The notes under the pieces: model-generated
Seen by the model: only the letters and a program-made list of their open reading frames with translations
The model's database searches: none
Told to the model about the DNA's origin: nothing
Shown here: piece by piece, positions 52,409 through 61,754 of the stretch
Position numbering within the stretch: the stretch's first letter is position 1
Layout: each line of letters starts with the position of its first letter
DNA from: Martinezella hainanensis
Lineage (GTDB): Bacteria > Pseudomonadota > Alphaproteobacteria > Rhizobiales > Rhizobiaceae
Direction of reading: 5' to 3'
DNA length: 64,000 nt
Assembly: GCF_900094555.1 (NCBI RefSeq)
Contig: NZ_FMAC01000007.1
Span: 354,819-418,818, forward strand
Made by a program: the position numbers and the translations under genes

Positions 52409-54193
52409 CTATGACGGCAGCTGGAAAGCCCAATTGGCGATCAGCACGATGGCAAGCCCGCCGGCAAGCGCCAGATAGGGTAGAATGCCCGCCTTCCTGA
52501 CACCCAGATCCTGGCCGACCAGGCCAAGATCATCCATGGCGCCGGCCGGGAACTTGCCGCCATCGCGAACATAATGCCTGTAGGCAAAGACCGGCAGGAT
52601 CAGGGCCGCGAAGGCAAAACCGATCCAAAGGGCATTGGCATAGCCCCAGACCTTGGCGCCAGCGCCAAGGAAAAGCGCGTTGACGAAGGCAAGGATGGTA
52701 TTGAGGCCAATGAGCCAGGACGGTGCCTTCCATGGACGCTCGACATGGCCGGAGTCCATGCGATGGATCCAGCCGGAATTGAGATTGAGGAAGTTGAAGA
52801 TGATGTATCCGACGTTGGAGACGGCAAGCACGAAGAAATAACCGCTCGTGTCCGACGCAATAGCGAGAAGAAAGAGATTGAAGGCAAAGTCGGTCCACAT
52901 CGCTCTCGTGGGCGCGCCGTTCTCGTTCACATGATCGAGATATTTCGGCAGCCAGCCATCCTTCGAGCCCTGATAGAGGGTGCGGGAGGAACCGGCCATT
53001 GCCGTCATGATCGCCAGGAATAGTGCCAGGATCATCAGGATGACGAGCAACTGCGTGACGACGCGGCCAGCGCCGATCAGGCCGCCGAGCGCTTCGGCGA
53101 CACCAGTGCCGTCGACAATGCCCGGAGCCAGCATGCCAGCATGACCGAGCACGCCCTGAAAGGCGAAGGGCACGAGGAAGAAGAAGATGCAGCAGGCAAG
53201 GCCCGAATAGAAGATCGCCTTGAAGGTATCCGTCTTCGGGTTCTTCAATTCCCGCGTATAGCAGACCGCAGTCTCGAAACCGTAGGTCGACCAGGCGGCG
53301 ATATAGAGACCGCCGAGGAAGAGCGTCCAGCCGCCATTGCTCCAGGTGCCGTCGGTCGCAGCGTACGCCGCTGTCGGCGGCAACAGTCCGGTCACGTTGG
53401 CGGAGAGGATTTGGCCGCTGACGATCGGATAGACACCGATAATCAGAAGCGGCACGAGTACGATGATGGCGAGCCATTTCTGTACGCTTGCCGTTTCGGA
53501 TATGCCGCGATGCTGGATCGCGAAGATGATCAGCATCAGGATGCCGCCGATGAAGAAGGTGGCATTGATATTGGCGGTCGCGAGGAAAGGAATGTTGAAG
53601 CTGAACAGCGACCAGTTGCGAATGGCCGGCGTAAAAGCTGCGACGCCGTCGGCGCTGAGTAGCGCTTTTACCGCATCGTCGGGCGATGTACCGGCGTGGG
53701 CCGCGATGTATTCCGCAACACGCGGGCTATCGGCGGTGATCGAGGCCGCGTGTGCACTGATCCAGCTGAGCACCGCCTGCGAATCCGCCGCTGGAATGGG
53801 GAAGAAGGCATTGAGGATATAACCGGCCGCTATGGCGCAGCCGAGCGACAGCACCGGCGACCAGGCAAACCAGTTGCACCATACGGAAAGCGGCGCAATG
53901 AATTTCGAATAGCGCAGCCAGGCGGTCGCGCCGTAAACCGAGGCACCGCCGGACTTGTTGCCGAACATGCCGGCAATTTCCGCGTAGGTGAAGGATTGCA
54001 GGAACCCCATGATCATCGAAATGATCCACACGACGAAGGCAAGCTTGCCCGTCGTGCCGGCGATGCCGCCGATGGAGAAAAGAACAAGCGGCGGCACGCC
54101 CGCAGCCACCCAGAACGCGCCCTTCCAGTCAAGCGCGCGTATAAGCTTACCTTCGGTGCCGGCGGAAGCGCCGGCGTCCACGATATCCGTCAT
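52409..54193 (-). CDS. tmoP: APC-family permease, probable TMAO permease
   Basis: A 594-residue membrane protein of the amino acid-polyamine-organocation superfamily, with about 12 or more segments. It has WKGAFWVAAGVPPLVLFSIG, FTYAEIAGMFGNKSGGASVY and the later STYGFETAVCYTRELKNPKT. The N-terminal 30 residues are cytoplasmic; the start at 54193 is the first that gives this layout. It is divergent from tdm and next to the whole methylated-amine locus, and an APC-type TMAO permease (TmoP) has been described beside tdm in Methylocella. The substrate assignment therefore rests mainly on context. Confidence 0.7.
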   Translation of the reverse strand: MTDIVDAGASAGTEGKLIRALDWKGAFWVAAGVPPLVLFSIGGIAGTTGKLAFVVWIISMIMGFLQSFTYAEIAGMFGNKSGGASVYGATAWLRYSKFIAPLSVWCNWFAWSPVLSLGCAIAAGYILNAFFPIPAADSQAVLSWISAHAASITADSPRVAEYIAAHAGTSPDDAVKALLSADGVAAFTPAIRNWSLFSFNIPFLATANINATFFIGGILMLIIFAIQHRGISETASVQKWLAIIVLVPLLIIGVYPIVSGQILSANVTGLLPPTAAYAATDGTWSNGGWTLFLGGLYIAAWSTYGFETAVCYTRELKNPKTDTFKAIFYSGLACCIFFFLVPFAFQGVLGHAGMLAPGIVDGTGVAEALGGLIGAGRVVTQLLVILMILALFLAIMTAMAGSSRTLYQGSKDGWLPKYLDHVNENGAPTRAMWTDFAFNLFLLAIASDTSGYFFVLAVSNVGYIIFNFLNLNSGWIHRMDSGHVERPWKAPSWLIGLNTILAFVNALFLGAGAKVWGYANALWIGFAFAALILPVFAYRHYVRDGGKFPAGAMDDLGLVGQDLGVRKAGILPYLALAGGLAIVLIANWAFQLPS

Positions 54194-54434
54194 CGGTGAT
54201 ATTCCCCATTTTGTTCCGGACGTATCTCTCGTACGTCTCCCTGAACGTGCCTCCCATGGCATTGCGGGGCTTGCTGGAGGTTTTCATGAGCCGAGTCTGC
54301 GCGCGGTTTCCAGATACATGCCCTTTATACATAGTGAAGATATTTTCTTTTTAGTCAACATCCCTTTACTTTCGAACAGCATTTTGTCAGCATGATTCCG
54401 GTGTCCGACACACCTCATTTCCCGAGAGGGCTCT

Positions 54435-56804
54435 ATGCGAGATCTCCATCCGCCGACCGCCGGAATACGGCCCGTCTCGGCAAGCATTATCCGCTATCCG
54501 GGCATTCCGACGCTGCCGCCCGACACCGAGCGCTACCGCTGCAAGGGCGGCGGATCGCTGGTCGTGCGCGTCGAGCCCGGTGACCGGATCACGGTCACGG
54601 ACAGCGAGGGCGGACAGGTCTGCGAGCTGACTTTCCTGGATGAAAAGGGCCGCTTTCAATCCGCAGGATTGGGCTCCGCGTTCACCGGCGAAGCGACAGG
54701 ATTGAAAGCCATTCTTTCGTCCGCAGATGAAAGTGCCGGACGCATGCGCAAGACGCTGGAGCGGCGCGGCGCGGACCTGGCCACCGCCGCCGCATTGCAC
54801 CTTTTCGGCGGGTCATCGCCTACCGGCAGCACCGCGGAATTCACCATCGCTCTCAAAGGTCTGCTGATCGCCTGCGCGCCGGGAGCAGCTATGTCGCCAG
54901 AGGCACAGGACACGGCAACACCCATCGAGGTCAGGATACGCCACACGACGATCCTGCGCGATTATGCCTCCGCGCTGCCGGAACCGCTCGCCGATCCGAT
55001 CGAGGACATTCGCATCAAGGCGGCAACCGCTTCGGCCTATTTCGTTCGTGCCGGCGAATATATTCAGATCATCGATGTCTATGGCCGGCAATGCACCGAC
55101 TTTCAGGCCTTTTCCGCCCGCAAGGTCGACAAGGGCCTCGATCTTGCACTCGATTCCACAGTGACCCGCACCCTGCTTGGCCGCAGCTATCCGGCTCCCG
55201 GCCTTCCTTCCAAGGCTTTCGACCGTGATTTCGAGCCACTGGTGGAAATCGTGCAGGATACGGTCGGCCGCCACGACGCCTTCGCAACGGCCTGCAATTC
55301 GCGATACTATGACGACATGGGCTATCCCGGCCATGTCAACTGCACCGACAATTTCAACGCGGCACTTGCGCCCTACGGCATTGCCGGCCGAAAGGGCTGG
55401 GAGGCGCTCAACTACTTCTACAACACCAATGTCGATCACAATAACCAGCTCTATCTCGACGAACCCTGGTCGAGACCGGGCGATTACGTCCTGATGCGCG
55501 CACTGACGGATCTCGTCTGTGTTTCCTCCTCTTGCCCCGATGACATCGATGCGGCCAATGGCTGGGACCCGACCGATATCCACGTCCGCACCTTTTCCGG
55601 CAAAGAAAAATTCACACGAGCGGTGGCTTATCGCATGACCCCTGACGCCGACCCTGAATTGACGCGGGAAACCGCATTCCACCCGCGCCTCTCCGCCATG
55701 ACGCGCGATTACACCGAATATCGCGGCTTCTGGTTGCCGAACCGCTTCTCTTCGGAAGGAGCGGTCGAAGAATACTGGGCCTGTCGCGAACGCGCCGTGG
55801 TGATGGACCTCTCGCCGCTTCGCAAGTTCGAGGTGACGGGGCCGGATGCGGAAGAGCTTCTGCAATATTGCCTGACGCGCGATGTGCGCAAGCTATCGAC
55901 CGGTCAGGTCGTCTATACCGCCATGTGCTACGAACATGGCGGCATGATCGACGACGGCACGCTGTTTCGTCTCGGCGACAAGAATTTCCGCTGGATCGGC
56001 GGTGACGACTATAGCGGCATCTGGCTGCGCGAGCAGGCCGAGAAGAAGGGCTTCAAGGCCTGGGTCCGCTCTTCCACCGACCAGATGCACAATATTGCCC
56101 TGCAAGGCCCGAAGAGCCGTGATATCCTGAAAGAGATCATCTGGACTGCGCCCCGGCAGCCGACGATCAGCGAGCTCGAATGGTTCCGCTTCGCCGTCGG
56201 CCGTATCGGCCACTTCGAGGGAGCGCCGGTCGTCGTGTCGCGCACTGGCTATACCGGCGAGCTCGGCTATGAAATCTTCTGCCATCCGAAGGATGCGGCA
56301 ACCGTCTTCGACGCGGTCTGGAAAGCCGGCGAGCCCTATGGGCTGAAGCCCATGGGCCTCGAGGCACTGGACATGGTGCGCATCGAGGCTGGCCTCGTCT
56401 TTGCCCACCATGAATTCGACGACCAGACCGATCCCTTCGAGGCCGGCATCGGCTTCACTGTGCCCCTGAAATCCAAGCAGGATGATTTCATCGGCCGGGA
56501 GGCACTGATCCGCCGGAAGGAAAATCCGCGCCATCTGATGGTGGGCCTCGATATCGAAGCCAACGAAGCCGTCGGCCATGGTGACTGCATCCATATCGGC
56601 CGGGCGCAGATCGGTGTGATTACCAGCGCGACACGGTCGCCGATCCTTGGCAAGACCATTGCGCTTGCCCGCGTCGACGTCACCCATGCGGCCGTCGGCA
56701 CCAAGGTCGAGATCGGCAAGCTCGACGGTCAGCAGAAGCGGCTTCCGGCAGTCATCGTGCCGCTCTCCCACTACGACCCGCAGAAGACGCGGCCGCGCTC
56801 TTAG
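54435..56804 (+). CDS. tdm: TMAO demethylase (Tdm): DUF1989 domain fused to a GcvT-like domain
   Basis: A 789-residue protein. An N-terminal DUF1989-like segment (about 1-180) precedes a full DUF1989 domain (about 190-420) and a folate-binding GcvT/aminomethyltransferase domain (about 425-780, MDLSPLRKFEVTGPDAEELL, VSRTGYTGELGYEIF). Possible zinc ligands are Cys287 (ACNSRYYDD), Cys303 (NCTDNF) and Cys367 (SSSCPDD). Their 16 and 64 spacings match the three cysteines I recall for the Methylocella Tdm zinc site. The enzyme splits TMAO into dimethylamine and formaldehyde, and the C-terminal domain is thought to capture the formaldehyde on tetrahydrofolate. A GAGAGGG lies before the start. Confidence 0.85.
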   Translation: MRDLHPPTAGIRPVSASIIRYPGIPTLPPDTERYRCKGGGSLVVRVEPGDRITVTDSEGGQVCELTFLDEKGRFQSAGLGSAFTGEATGLKAILSSADESAGRMRKTLERRGADLATAAALHLFGGSSPTGSTAEFTIALKGLLIACAPGAAMSPEAQDTATPIEVRIRHTTILRDYASALPEPLADPIEDIRIKAATASAYFVRAGEYIQIIDVYGRQCTDFQAFSARKVDKGLDLALDSTVTRTLLGRSYPAPGLPSKAFDRDFEPLVEIVQDTVGRHDAFATACNSRYYDDMGYPGHVNCTDNFNAALAPYGIAGRKGWEALNYFYNTNVDHNNQLYLDEPWSRPGDYVLMRALTDLVCVSSSCPDDIDAANGWDPTDIHVRTFSGKEKFTRAVAYRMTPDADPELTRETAFHPRLSAMTRDYTEYRGFWLPNRFSSEGAVEEYWACRERAVVMDLSPLRKFEVTGPDAEELLQYCLTRDVRKLSTGQVVYTAMCYEHGGMIDDGTLFRLGDKNFRWIGGDDYSGIWLREQAEKKGFKAWVRSSTDQMHNIALQGPKSRDILKEIIWTAPRQPTISELEWFRFAVGRIGHFEGAPVVVSRTGYTGELGYEIFCHPKDAATVFDAVWKAGEPYGLKPMGLEALDMVRIEAGLVFAHHEFDDQTDPFEAGIGFTVPLKSKQDDFIGREALIRRKENPRHLMVGLDIEANEAVGHGDCIHIGRAQIGVITSATRSPILGKTIALARVDVTHAAVGTKVEIGKLDGQQKRLPAVIVPLSHYDPQKTRPRS

Positions 56805-57087
56805 AGCATTTCCGACCCTTCCGCTTCCAGGCGTTGCTTGAAGCTATCGCGGTGCTCTTGTCGTTTCCCGATCGTTGACGGCGGCAGGCGGCGACCGATT
56901 TCAACACAAGCGAATTTATCGCGCGGCACATCGCGGCTTTCAAGCCGTGATATTCCGCCCCGTCTGTGATGTTCCGCACATTTCCTCGAAGCAGCGGCCT
57001 CTATTGTCGGGCTGCCTTGAGCAAGGAGGATAACCCATAGCCTCTCGCGCAGGACAGCTATGCGATATTCAACAAGAGGAGATGAAA

Positions 57088-57405
57088 ATGGCAGTCGTCA
57101 ATATACCACCAGATGGACAAATACACATACTAGGACCAGTGCCTGGAATTTTGCACGTCTATAATCGTGGTCCTAATGTATCGACGTACAATCTGACGAT
57201 TGTTCACGTCAACAATTGGCAAAACGTCAATATCGCAGCAGGACACACAGATTCTTATGCTGCGAACGGCAATGCAACCTACATTCAGAATCTAGCTGGC
57301 GGTTCAACCCTGCAGTGCCTATGGGTCGGCCTGGCGGACGAACTTACTCCCGAACAGGCGGGCCTGGAGAAGGCGGAGAGCATGCCGGGCGTTTCCGGCC
57401 ATTAA
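57088..57405 (+). CDS. Unrecognised AT-rich small protein, 105 residues
   Basis: The product begins MAVVNIPPDGQIHILGPVPG and continues as short beta-like strands rich in Asn, Thr and Gly (NVSTYNLTIVHVNNWQNVNI, NGNATYIQNLAGGSTLQCLW). Base composition is clearly more AT-rich than the neighbours, and codon choice differs, which suggests acquired DNA. I chose 57088 because AGGAG lies seven bases before it; an ATG at 57082 is too close to that site. There is no signal peptide or membrane segment. I cannot name a family. The 283-base gap before it (56805-57087) holds only small hairpins, the clearest being CGGCTT/AAGCCG near 56935-56948. Confidence 0.55.
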   Translation: MAVVNIPPDGQIHILGPVPGILHVYNRGPNVSTYNLTIVHVNNWQNVNIAAGHTDSYAANGNATYIQNLAGGSTLQCLWVGLADELTPEQAGLEKAESMPGVSGH

Positions 57406-57595
57406 AACTGGCGTCTGACTGCATCGACTGGGTGTGGCCATGGTTTTCCAACCATGCGCCACCTCCGCCGGCCGCTTCTTTAAGGTTGCCGCAACGCAAC
57501 ACGGCTCTGCGAGGGGAACCACGAGGGAACTCCTTCGCTCACGCACTATCGGAACCTGAGTTGCACCGAACTAACGAAAATACGCGGAGAACGCT

Positions 57596-58204
57596 TTATT
57601 CTGCCTTCCTCTGCGCGCTCGAAATCGCACGCGCTGCCTCTTCCGAGGAGTTTGCGAGCGTGCGCATTTCCGCCGCCAATACGGCAAAGCCCGATCCGGC
57701 CGTCCCTGCCCTTGCCGCCTCGATGCCGGCATTGACGGCAAGCAGCTTCAGATAGCGCAAGGACTGCAGGATCTCGTTCGTCTTGGATGCAGTGACCCGC
57801 ATGCCTGCGGTCTGTTCATCAAGGCGCTGATAAAGGGATTCGACATTGAGGATGCTGCCCTCGAGATAAAGCAGCTCGCCGGCCTCGTCCCAGACACCGC
57901 CGCCGGTCTCCGTCACCCAGACAAGATGTCCGTCACGGTGACGAATGCGATATTCCATCGTCCAGTCCGTGCGAGCTTCCAGCGCCTTGCCGACGAGCTC
58001 GTCCATGAGCGGAATGTCGTCCTCGTGCATGATCGAGGTAAACGTTCGCGTGCGGTTACCGACAATCTCGTCGGCCGGATAGCCGAAGATGCGCTCGATG
58101 CCATCGGTCATTTCGAGCATCGTATAGTTTTCGTCTGCCCGGCAGCGATAGAGGAAACCGGCCATGCGGCCGAGAACGCTTGTCTGGAAATCCATGGATG
58201 CCAT
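57596..58204 (-). CDS. Soluble PAS protein with a truncated chemoreceptor signalling segment
   Basis: A 202-residue protein. A PAS domain (about 8-120; FLYRCRADENYTMLEMTDGI, YRIRHRDGHLVWVTETGG) is followed by a short helical tail (about 135-195) whose RYLKLLAVNAGIEAARAGTAGSGFAVLAAEMRTLA-like sequence is the start of an MCP signalling domain. The rest of a normal MCP hairpin is missing and there is no membrane segment. It could be a cytoplasmic chemoreceptor remnant or a stand-alone regulator. Because it lies inside the trimethylamine locus it may sense a related ligand (inference). The start is uncertain (58204 or 58195). Confidence 0.72.
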   Translation of the reverse strand: MASMDFQTSVLGRMAGFLYRCRADENYTMLEMTDGIERIFGYPADEIVGNRTRTFTSIMHEDDIPLMDELVGKALEARTDWTMEYRIRHRDGHLVWVTETGGGVWDEAGELLYLEGSILNVESLYQRLDEQTAGMRVTASKTNEILQSLRYLKLLAVNAGIEAARAGTAGSGFAVLAAEMRTLANSSEEAARAISSAQRKAE

Positions 58205-58256
58205 GCCCGAAGAGAAGGTTGCGGATGAACTCGTTTCGTCTCAACGCACAAAAGGG

Positions 58257-58289
58257 CCGGCAAGGGCTGCTCTTCGCCTCCCTTGCCGG
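58257..58289 (-). terminator. Terminator after tmm
   Basis: CCGGCAAGGG (58257-58266), a 13-base loop, CCCTTGCCGG (58280-58289): a perfect 10-base stem 24 bases after the tmm stop. Read leftward it is followed by a short T-run (CCCTTTTG), a Rho-independent layout. Confidence 0.7.
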
Positions 58290-58312
58290 TTAGGTGGGGA
58301 AATGACCGCGGA

Positions 58313-59650
58313 TCAGTTGCGCAGATATTCCTCCATCGAATCGTCAAGCGCGTCGACCCAGGGTGTATGATGCGTCGGCGACATGGTGCCGGTCATCAGC
58401 GAGCGATAGGCATGGTCGCGGAAGCCCATGATGTTCTCGGCCTTGTGATGTTCCCACTCCATGAAGGTCTTGTTGGTACCCTCGATGTCGAAGCTCGGAT
58501 AATCGGTCTCGGCGAGCAGCTCCTTCACGTAGTCGCCCTGATACCAGATCATCTGCTCGGCATCCTCGAGCGTCTCCTCACGGGCGCGCCATTTGTCGAA
58601 GTTCGCCTGCAGCTCGGATTCCGGCGGCAGCTTGATGCGGCCCATGATGACATCGCGCGCCCACCATGCTTGCACGTCGAACATGTTGAAGGTGTAGAAC
58701 TGATCCTGCATGCCGATATAGAAAAGCTGCGGATTCTTGTCGAAGATCACACCCTTGTAGAGGTGGTCGGCCCAGAGGCGATTGGCCGTCTTCAGGCGCA
58801 GATCATCCGGCAAGAACGGAAAGTGATGCTGATAGCCGGTGCACAGGATCAGCGCATCGACATCCTTCGATGAGCCGTCGGCAAAATATGCCGTCTTGTT
58901 CTCCAGCCGCGTCAACAGCGGCCTCTCTTCGAAGTTGGCAGGCCATTTGAAGCCCATCGGCTTGGAGCGATAGCTCGTCGTCACGGATTTCGCCCCGTAT
59001 TTCCAGCATTGCGAGCCAATATCCTCGGCCGAGTAGCTGCGGCCGACGAGCAGCACGTCCTTGCCCTTGAATTCCAGCGCATCGCGGAAATCGTGTGCAT
59101 GCAACACGCGACCGTTGAAGGTCTTCACGCCCTCGAAATAGGGCACGTTCGGTGTCGAGAAATGACCCGAGGCAACGACGACATAGTCGAACACCTCGTC
59201 ATACATCCGGTCCTGCGTGCGATCGTGCGCCGTCACCGTGAATTTCTTCGTCTCTTCATCGAAGCGTACCATGCGTACCGGCGTGCTGAAGCGCACCCAT
59301 TTGCGCACGTCGGCCTTTTCGACGCGGCCCTTGATATAATCCCAGAGCACGGCACGCGGCGGATAGGAGGCGATCGGCTTGCCGAAATGCTCCTCGAAGG
59401 AGTAGTCGGCGAATTCCAGGCATTCCTTCGGGCCGTTCGACCAGAGATAGCGATACATGCTGCCATGGACGGGCTCGCCATATTCATCGAGGCCCGTGCG
59501 CCAGGTATAGTTCCAAAGGCCGCCCCAGTCCGCCTGCTTTTCGAAGCAGACGACTTCCGGGATATCAGCACCCTTCTTTGCGGCCGATTGGAAGGCCCGC
59601 AGCTGGGCAAGGCCCGAAGGGCCGGCACCGATAACGGCAACTCGTGTCAT
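58313..59650 (-). CDS. tmm: Trimethylamine monooxygenase (bacterial FMO)
   Basis: A 445-residue flavin monooxygenase that oxidises trimethylamine to TMAO with NADPH and O2. The FAD motif is VAVIGAGPSGLAQLRAFQSA, the FMO fingerprint is FNGRVLHAHDF, and the NADPH motif is VLLVGRSYSAEDIGSQC. The stretch GGLWNYTWRTGLDEYGEPVH and the end HHTPWVDALDDSMEEYL are near-identical in style to characterised Tmm proteins. It follows dmmC by 68 bases and is last in the operon, ended by a strong hairpin. Confidence 0.93.
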   Translation of the reverse strand: MTRVAVIGAGPSGLAQLRAFQSAAKKGADIPEVVCFEKQADWGGLWNYTWRTGLDEYGEPVHGSMYRYLWSNGPKECLEFADYSFEEHFGKPIASYPPRAVLWDYIKGRVEKADVRKWVRFSTPVRMVRFDEETKKFTVTAHDRTQDRMYDEVFDYVVVASGHFSTPNVPYFEGVKTFNGRVLHAHDFRDALEFKGKDVLLVGRSYSAEDIGSQCWKYGAKSVTTSYRSKPMGFKWPANFEERPLLTRLENKTAYFADGSSKDVDALILCTGYQHHFPFLPDDLRLKTANRLWADHLYKGVIFDKNPQLFYIGMQDQFYTFNMFDVQAWWARDVIMGRIKLPPESELQANFDKWRAREETLEDAEQMIWYQGDYVKELLAETDYPSFDIEGTNKTFMEWEHHKAENIMGFRDHAYRSLMTGTMSPTHHTPWVDALDDSMEEYLRN

Positions 59651-59711
59651 GTCGCATTCCCCTTCTCGATTCTATCGAAATTCTTATTGCCTGCAGAAGT
59701 TTGGCGTGGTG

Positions 59712-59739
59712 CCCGGCATCAATCCGGAAAAATGCCGGG
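59712..59739 (-). terminator. Intercistronic hairpin between dmmC and tmm
   Basis: CCCGGCAT (59712-59719) pairs with ATGCCGGG (59732-59739), a perfect 8-base stem overlapping the dmmC stop codon. It may tune expression between the Dmm genes and tmm rather than stop it, since no T-run follows. Confidence 0.45.
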
Positions 59740-60759
59740 GCTGGTCGGCGCCCCGTCGTCATATCTCGAAAGCCAGTCGATGGTGGTCTGGCGGAAGCGC
59801 GTCAGGCCCTTGTAATCGATGAGCTCCGGCGGCAGGGTTTTCAGCACACGCGGGAAGCGGCGCGCCCATTTCGGCACGGTGACGAGCTCGTCCATATTCA
59901 TCAGATAACAGCGGATGACGAAGAGGATGGCGTTGGAACGCGGCAGGCGCCACAAGCTCTGCAGCTCGACGCGAAGATGCACCTTTTCGCCGACATTCTC
60001 AGGCGTCACCGTGGTGCGATCCGGACCCCATTTCGGATAGTTTTCGGGGCTGGTATCGAGGCGCGGATTGATGGTCATCGTCCAGTTGAACCGGCGTGTC
60101 GGCTTGCCCAGCTGCAGGTTCAAGAGGAATTTCAGGGCACGGTCGAAGACCCCGATCTGGTGGGCGAGCGGCACCGGCCCGTGCCACTCCATGAAATTCA
60201 TGCCGATATCGAAATCGAGCGACCAGTCGGCCTGGGTCGTCACCATGCCGGCATCCATCCAGAGATTGCCGTCGCGCTGGTCGACGATGCAGAAATCGCC
60301 CTGTGCCTGTCGCGTGATGTATTCGAAGGGTTCGTAAGGCAGCGTCGACGCATCGCCGAACGTAAAGGTGTCGTCGATGCCGAGGGGACGGTTGATCCAG
60401 CGCCACTGGTCGCCATTCTTGGTGAGCGTGAAATGCTCGGGATAGCCGGCGGCCTGCTCCTCCATCAGGAGCTCCAGCGTATCCCATTGCGCGGACATCA
60501 TGTGCGGCAGCGCCTGGTAGCGCAGTGGATCTTGCTTCAGGACCAGAGCCCGGTCGTGCATCTCGGCGACGTAATGCTCGTCGACGTCGATCAGGCTTTC
60601 AAAGACCGTATCCTTCTGCCCCTTCACATGCGGTTCCATGTTGACCGAATACATGTACTCGTCGCGATCGAACGGGAACGGAAAGCGCCGGACATTTTCC
60701 GGACTGTTGCGATAGCTGAAATCGTCCCGGAATGTTTCATTCTTGAAGGCGATTGCCAT
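59719..60759 (-). CDS. dmmC: Dimethylamine monooxygenase subunit, DUF3445/heme-dependent oxidative N-demethylase type
   Basis: A 346-residue DUF3445 protein. Characteristic segments are RRFPFPFDRDEYMYSVNMEPH, ERMHDRALVLKQDP-like residues, DFCIVDQRDGNLWMDAGMVT and LRVELQSLWRLPRSNAILFV. Members of this family bind heme and perform oxidative N-demethylation (HODM-type). In this operon it is the catalytic oxygenase candidate for dimethylamine. It overlaps neither neighbour (29 and 68 bases). The subunit letter follows the dmmDABC gene order and is less certain than the family. Confidence 0.85.
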   Translation of the reverse strand: MAIAFKNETFRDDFSYRNSPENVRRFPFPFDRDEYMYSVNMEPHVKGQKDTVFESLIDVDEHYVAEMHDRALVLKQDPLRYQALPHMMSAQWDTLELLMEEQAAGYPEHFTLTKNGDQWRWINRPLGIDDTFTFGDASTLPYEPFEYITRQAQGDFCIVDQRDGNLWMDAGMVTTQADWSLDFDIGMNFMEWHGPVPLAHQIGVFDRALKFLLNLQLGKPTRRFNWTMTINPRLDTSPENYPKWGPDRTTVTPENVGEKVHLRVELQSLWRLPRSNAILFVIRCYLMNMDELVTVPKWARRFPRVLKTLPPELIDYKGLTRFRQTTIDWLSRYDDGAPTSPGIFPD

Positions 60760-60788
60760 GTCCGTTCTCCTGGGTATCGGCCTGAAGC

Positions 60789-61754
60789 CTAAAGGTCGAG
60801 ATGCAATGCGCTTCCTTCGAAACGGGAAACACAGATCATCACCTTTCGGCCGGAGGCCTTTTCTTCGTCGGTCAAATAGACGTCATTATGCAGAAGCTTG
60901 CCGTCGCAGGCGGCAACACTTGTCTCGCACTGTCCGCAGGCGCCGCCGCGACAGAGGAAGGGCGCGTCGATGCCGGCAGCCTCGATCGCCTCCAGCATGC
61001 TTTCGTGGTGGCCGACATGAACGGTCTTGCCCGACCGCGTCAACATGATGGAGAAGGGTTTGCCAGGTTGTGACGAGAGGAAGCGCTCGGAATGCAGGTT
61101 CTGTTCCGGCCAACCGGCCTCGATACCCGTCCTCAGCACGCCATCGATCATGCCGGCCGGGCCGCAGACATAGAGATGCGTGCCGAGCGGCTGGCTTTCG
61201 AGCAGACGTGCCACAGGAATGAAATTGCGATCGGCATCGCAATAGATCTTCACCCGCTGCGGGCCATATTGCTCGATAAGTTCGCGGCAATAGGCGCCGC
61301 GATCGAGCGAGCGCACGGCATAGTGCAGCTCGAAATTGGCACCTTCGCGCGAAAACTGCTGCATCATCGCAATAAAGGGCGTGATGCCGATGCCGCCGGC
61401 AATCAAGAGATGCTTGCGCCCGCGCCAGTCCGGCTGGAAGAGATTGACGGGATAGCTGACCTTGAGCTCGTCGCCCTCCCTCACCTTCTCATGCATGAAG
61501 GCGGAGCCACCGCGCGATTCCTCGACGCGCAGCACGCTGATCTCATAGGCCAAGCAATCATGCGGCGGCGACATCAGCGAATAGGCGTTGCGACGCACAT
61601 GCCCTTCATCATTCATGGAAACGATGACGTGCGCGCCGCCGGAAAAATAAGGCATCGGCGCGCCGTCGAGACGCTCGAAGCGGAAGCGCTTGATGCGATC
61701 GGCGACTAGCGTCACCTTCGCGACGCGAACCGGAATTTCCGTACCACCGCTCAC
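60789..61754 (-). CDS. dmmB: Dimethylamine monooxygenase reductase subunit (phthalate-dioxygenase-reductase type)
   Basis: A 321-residue reductase. An N-terminal FMN/NAD domain (RNAYSLMSPP, HLLIAGGIGITPFIAM, LYVCGPAGMIDGVL) is fused to a C-terminal plant-type 2Fe-2S domain with cysteines in FLCRGGACGQCETSV and a later Cys near VMICVSRF. This PDR layout passes electrons from NAD(P)H to an oxygenase, here presumably the DUF3445 subunit. It overlaps the gene upstream by four bases. Confidence 0.88.
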   Translation of the reverse strand: MSGGTEIPVRVAKVTLVADRIKRFRFERLDGAPMPYFSGGAHVIVSMNDEGHVRRNAYSLMSPPHDCLAYEISVLRVEESRGGSAFMHEKVREGDELKVSYPVNLFQPDWRGRKHLLIAGGIGITPFIAMMQQFSREGANFELHYAVRSLDRGAYCRELIEQYGPQRVKIYCDADRNFIPVARLLESQPLGTHLYVCGPAGMIDGVLRTGIEAGWPEQNLHSERFLSSQPGKPFSIMLTRSGKTVHVGHHESMLEAIEAAGIDAPFLCRGGACGQCETSVAACDGKLLHNDVYLTDEEKASGRKVMICVSRFEGSALHLDL

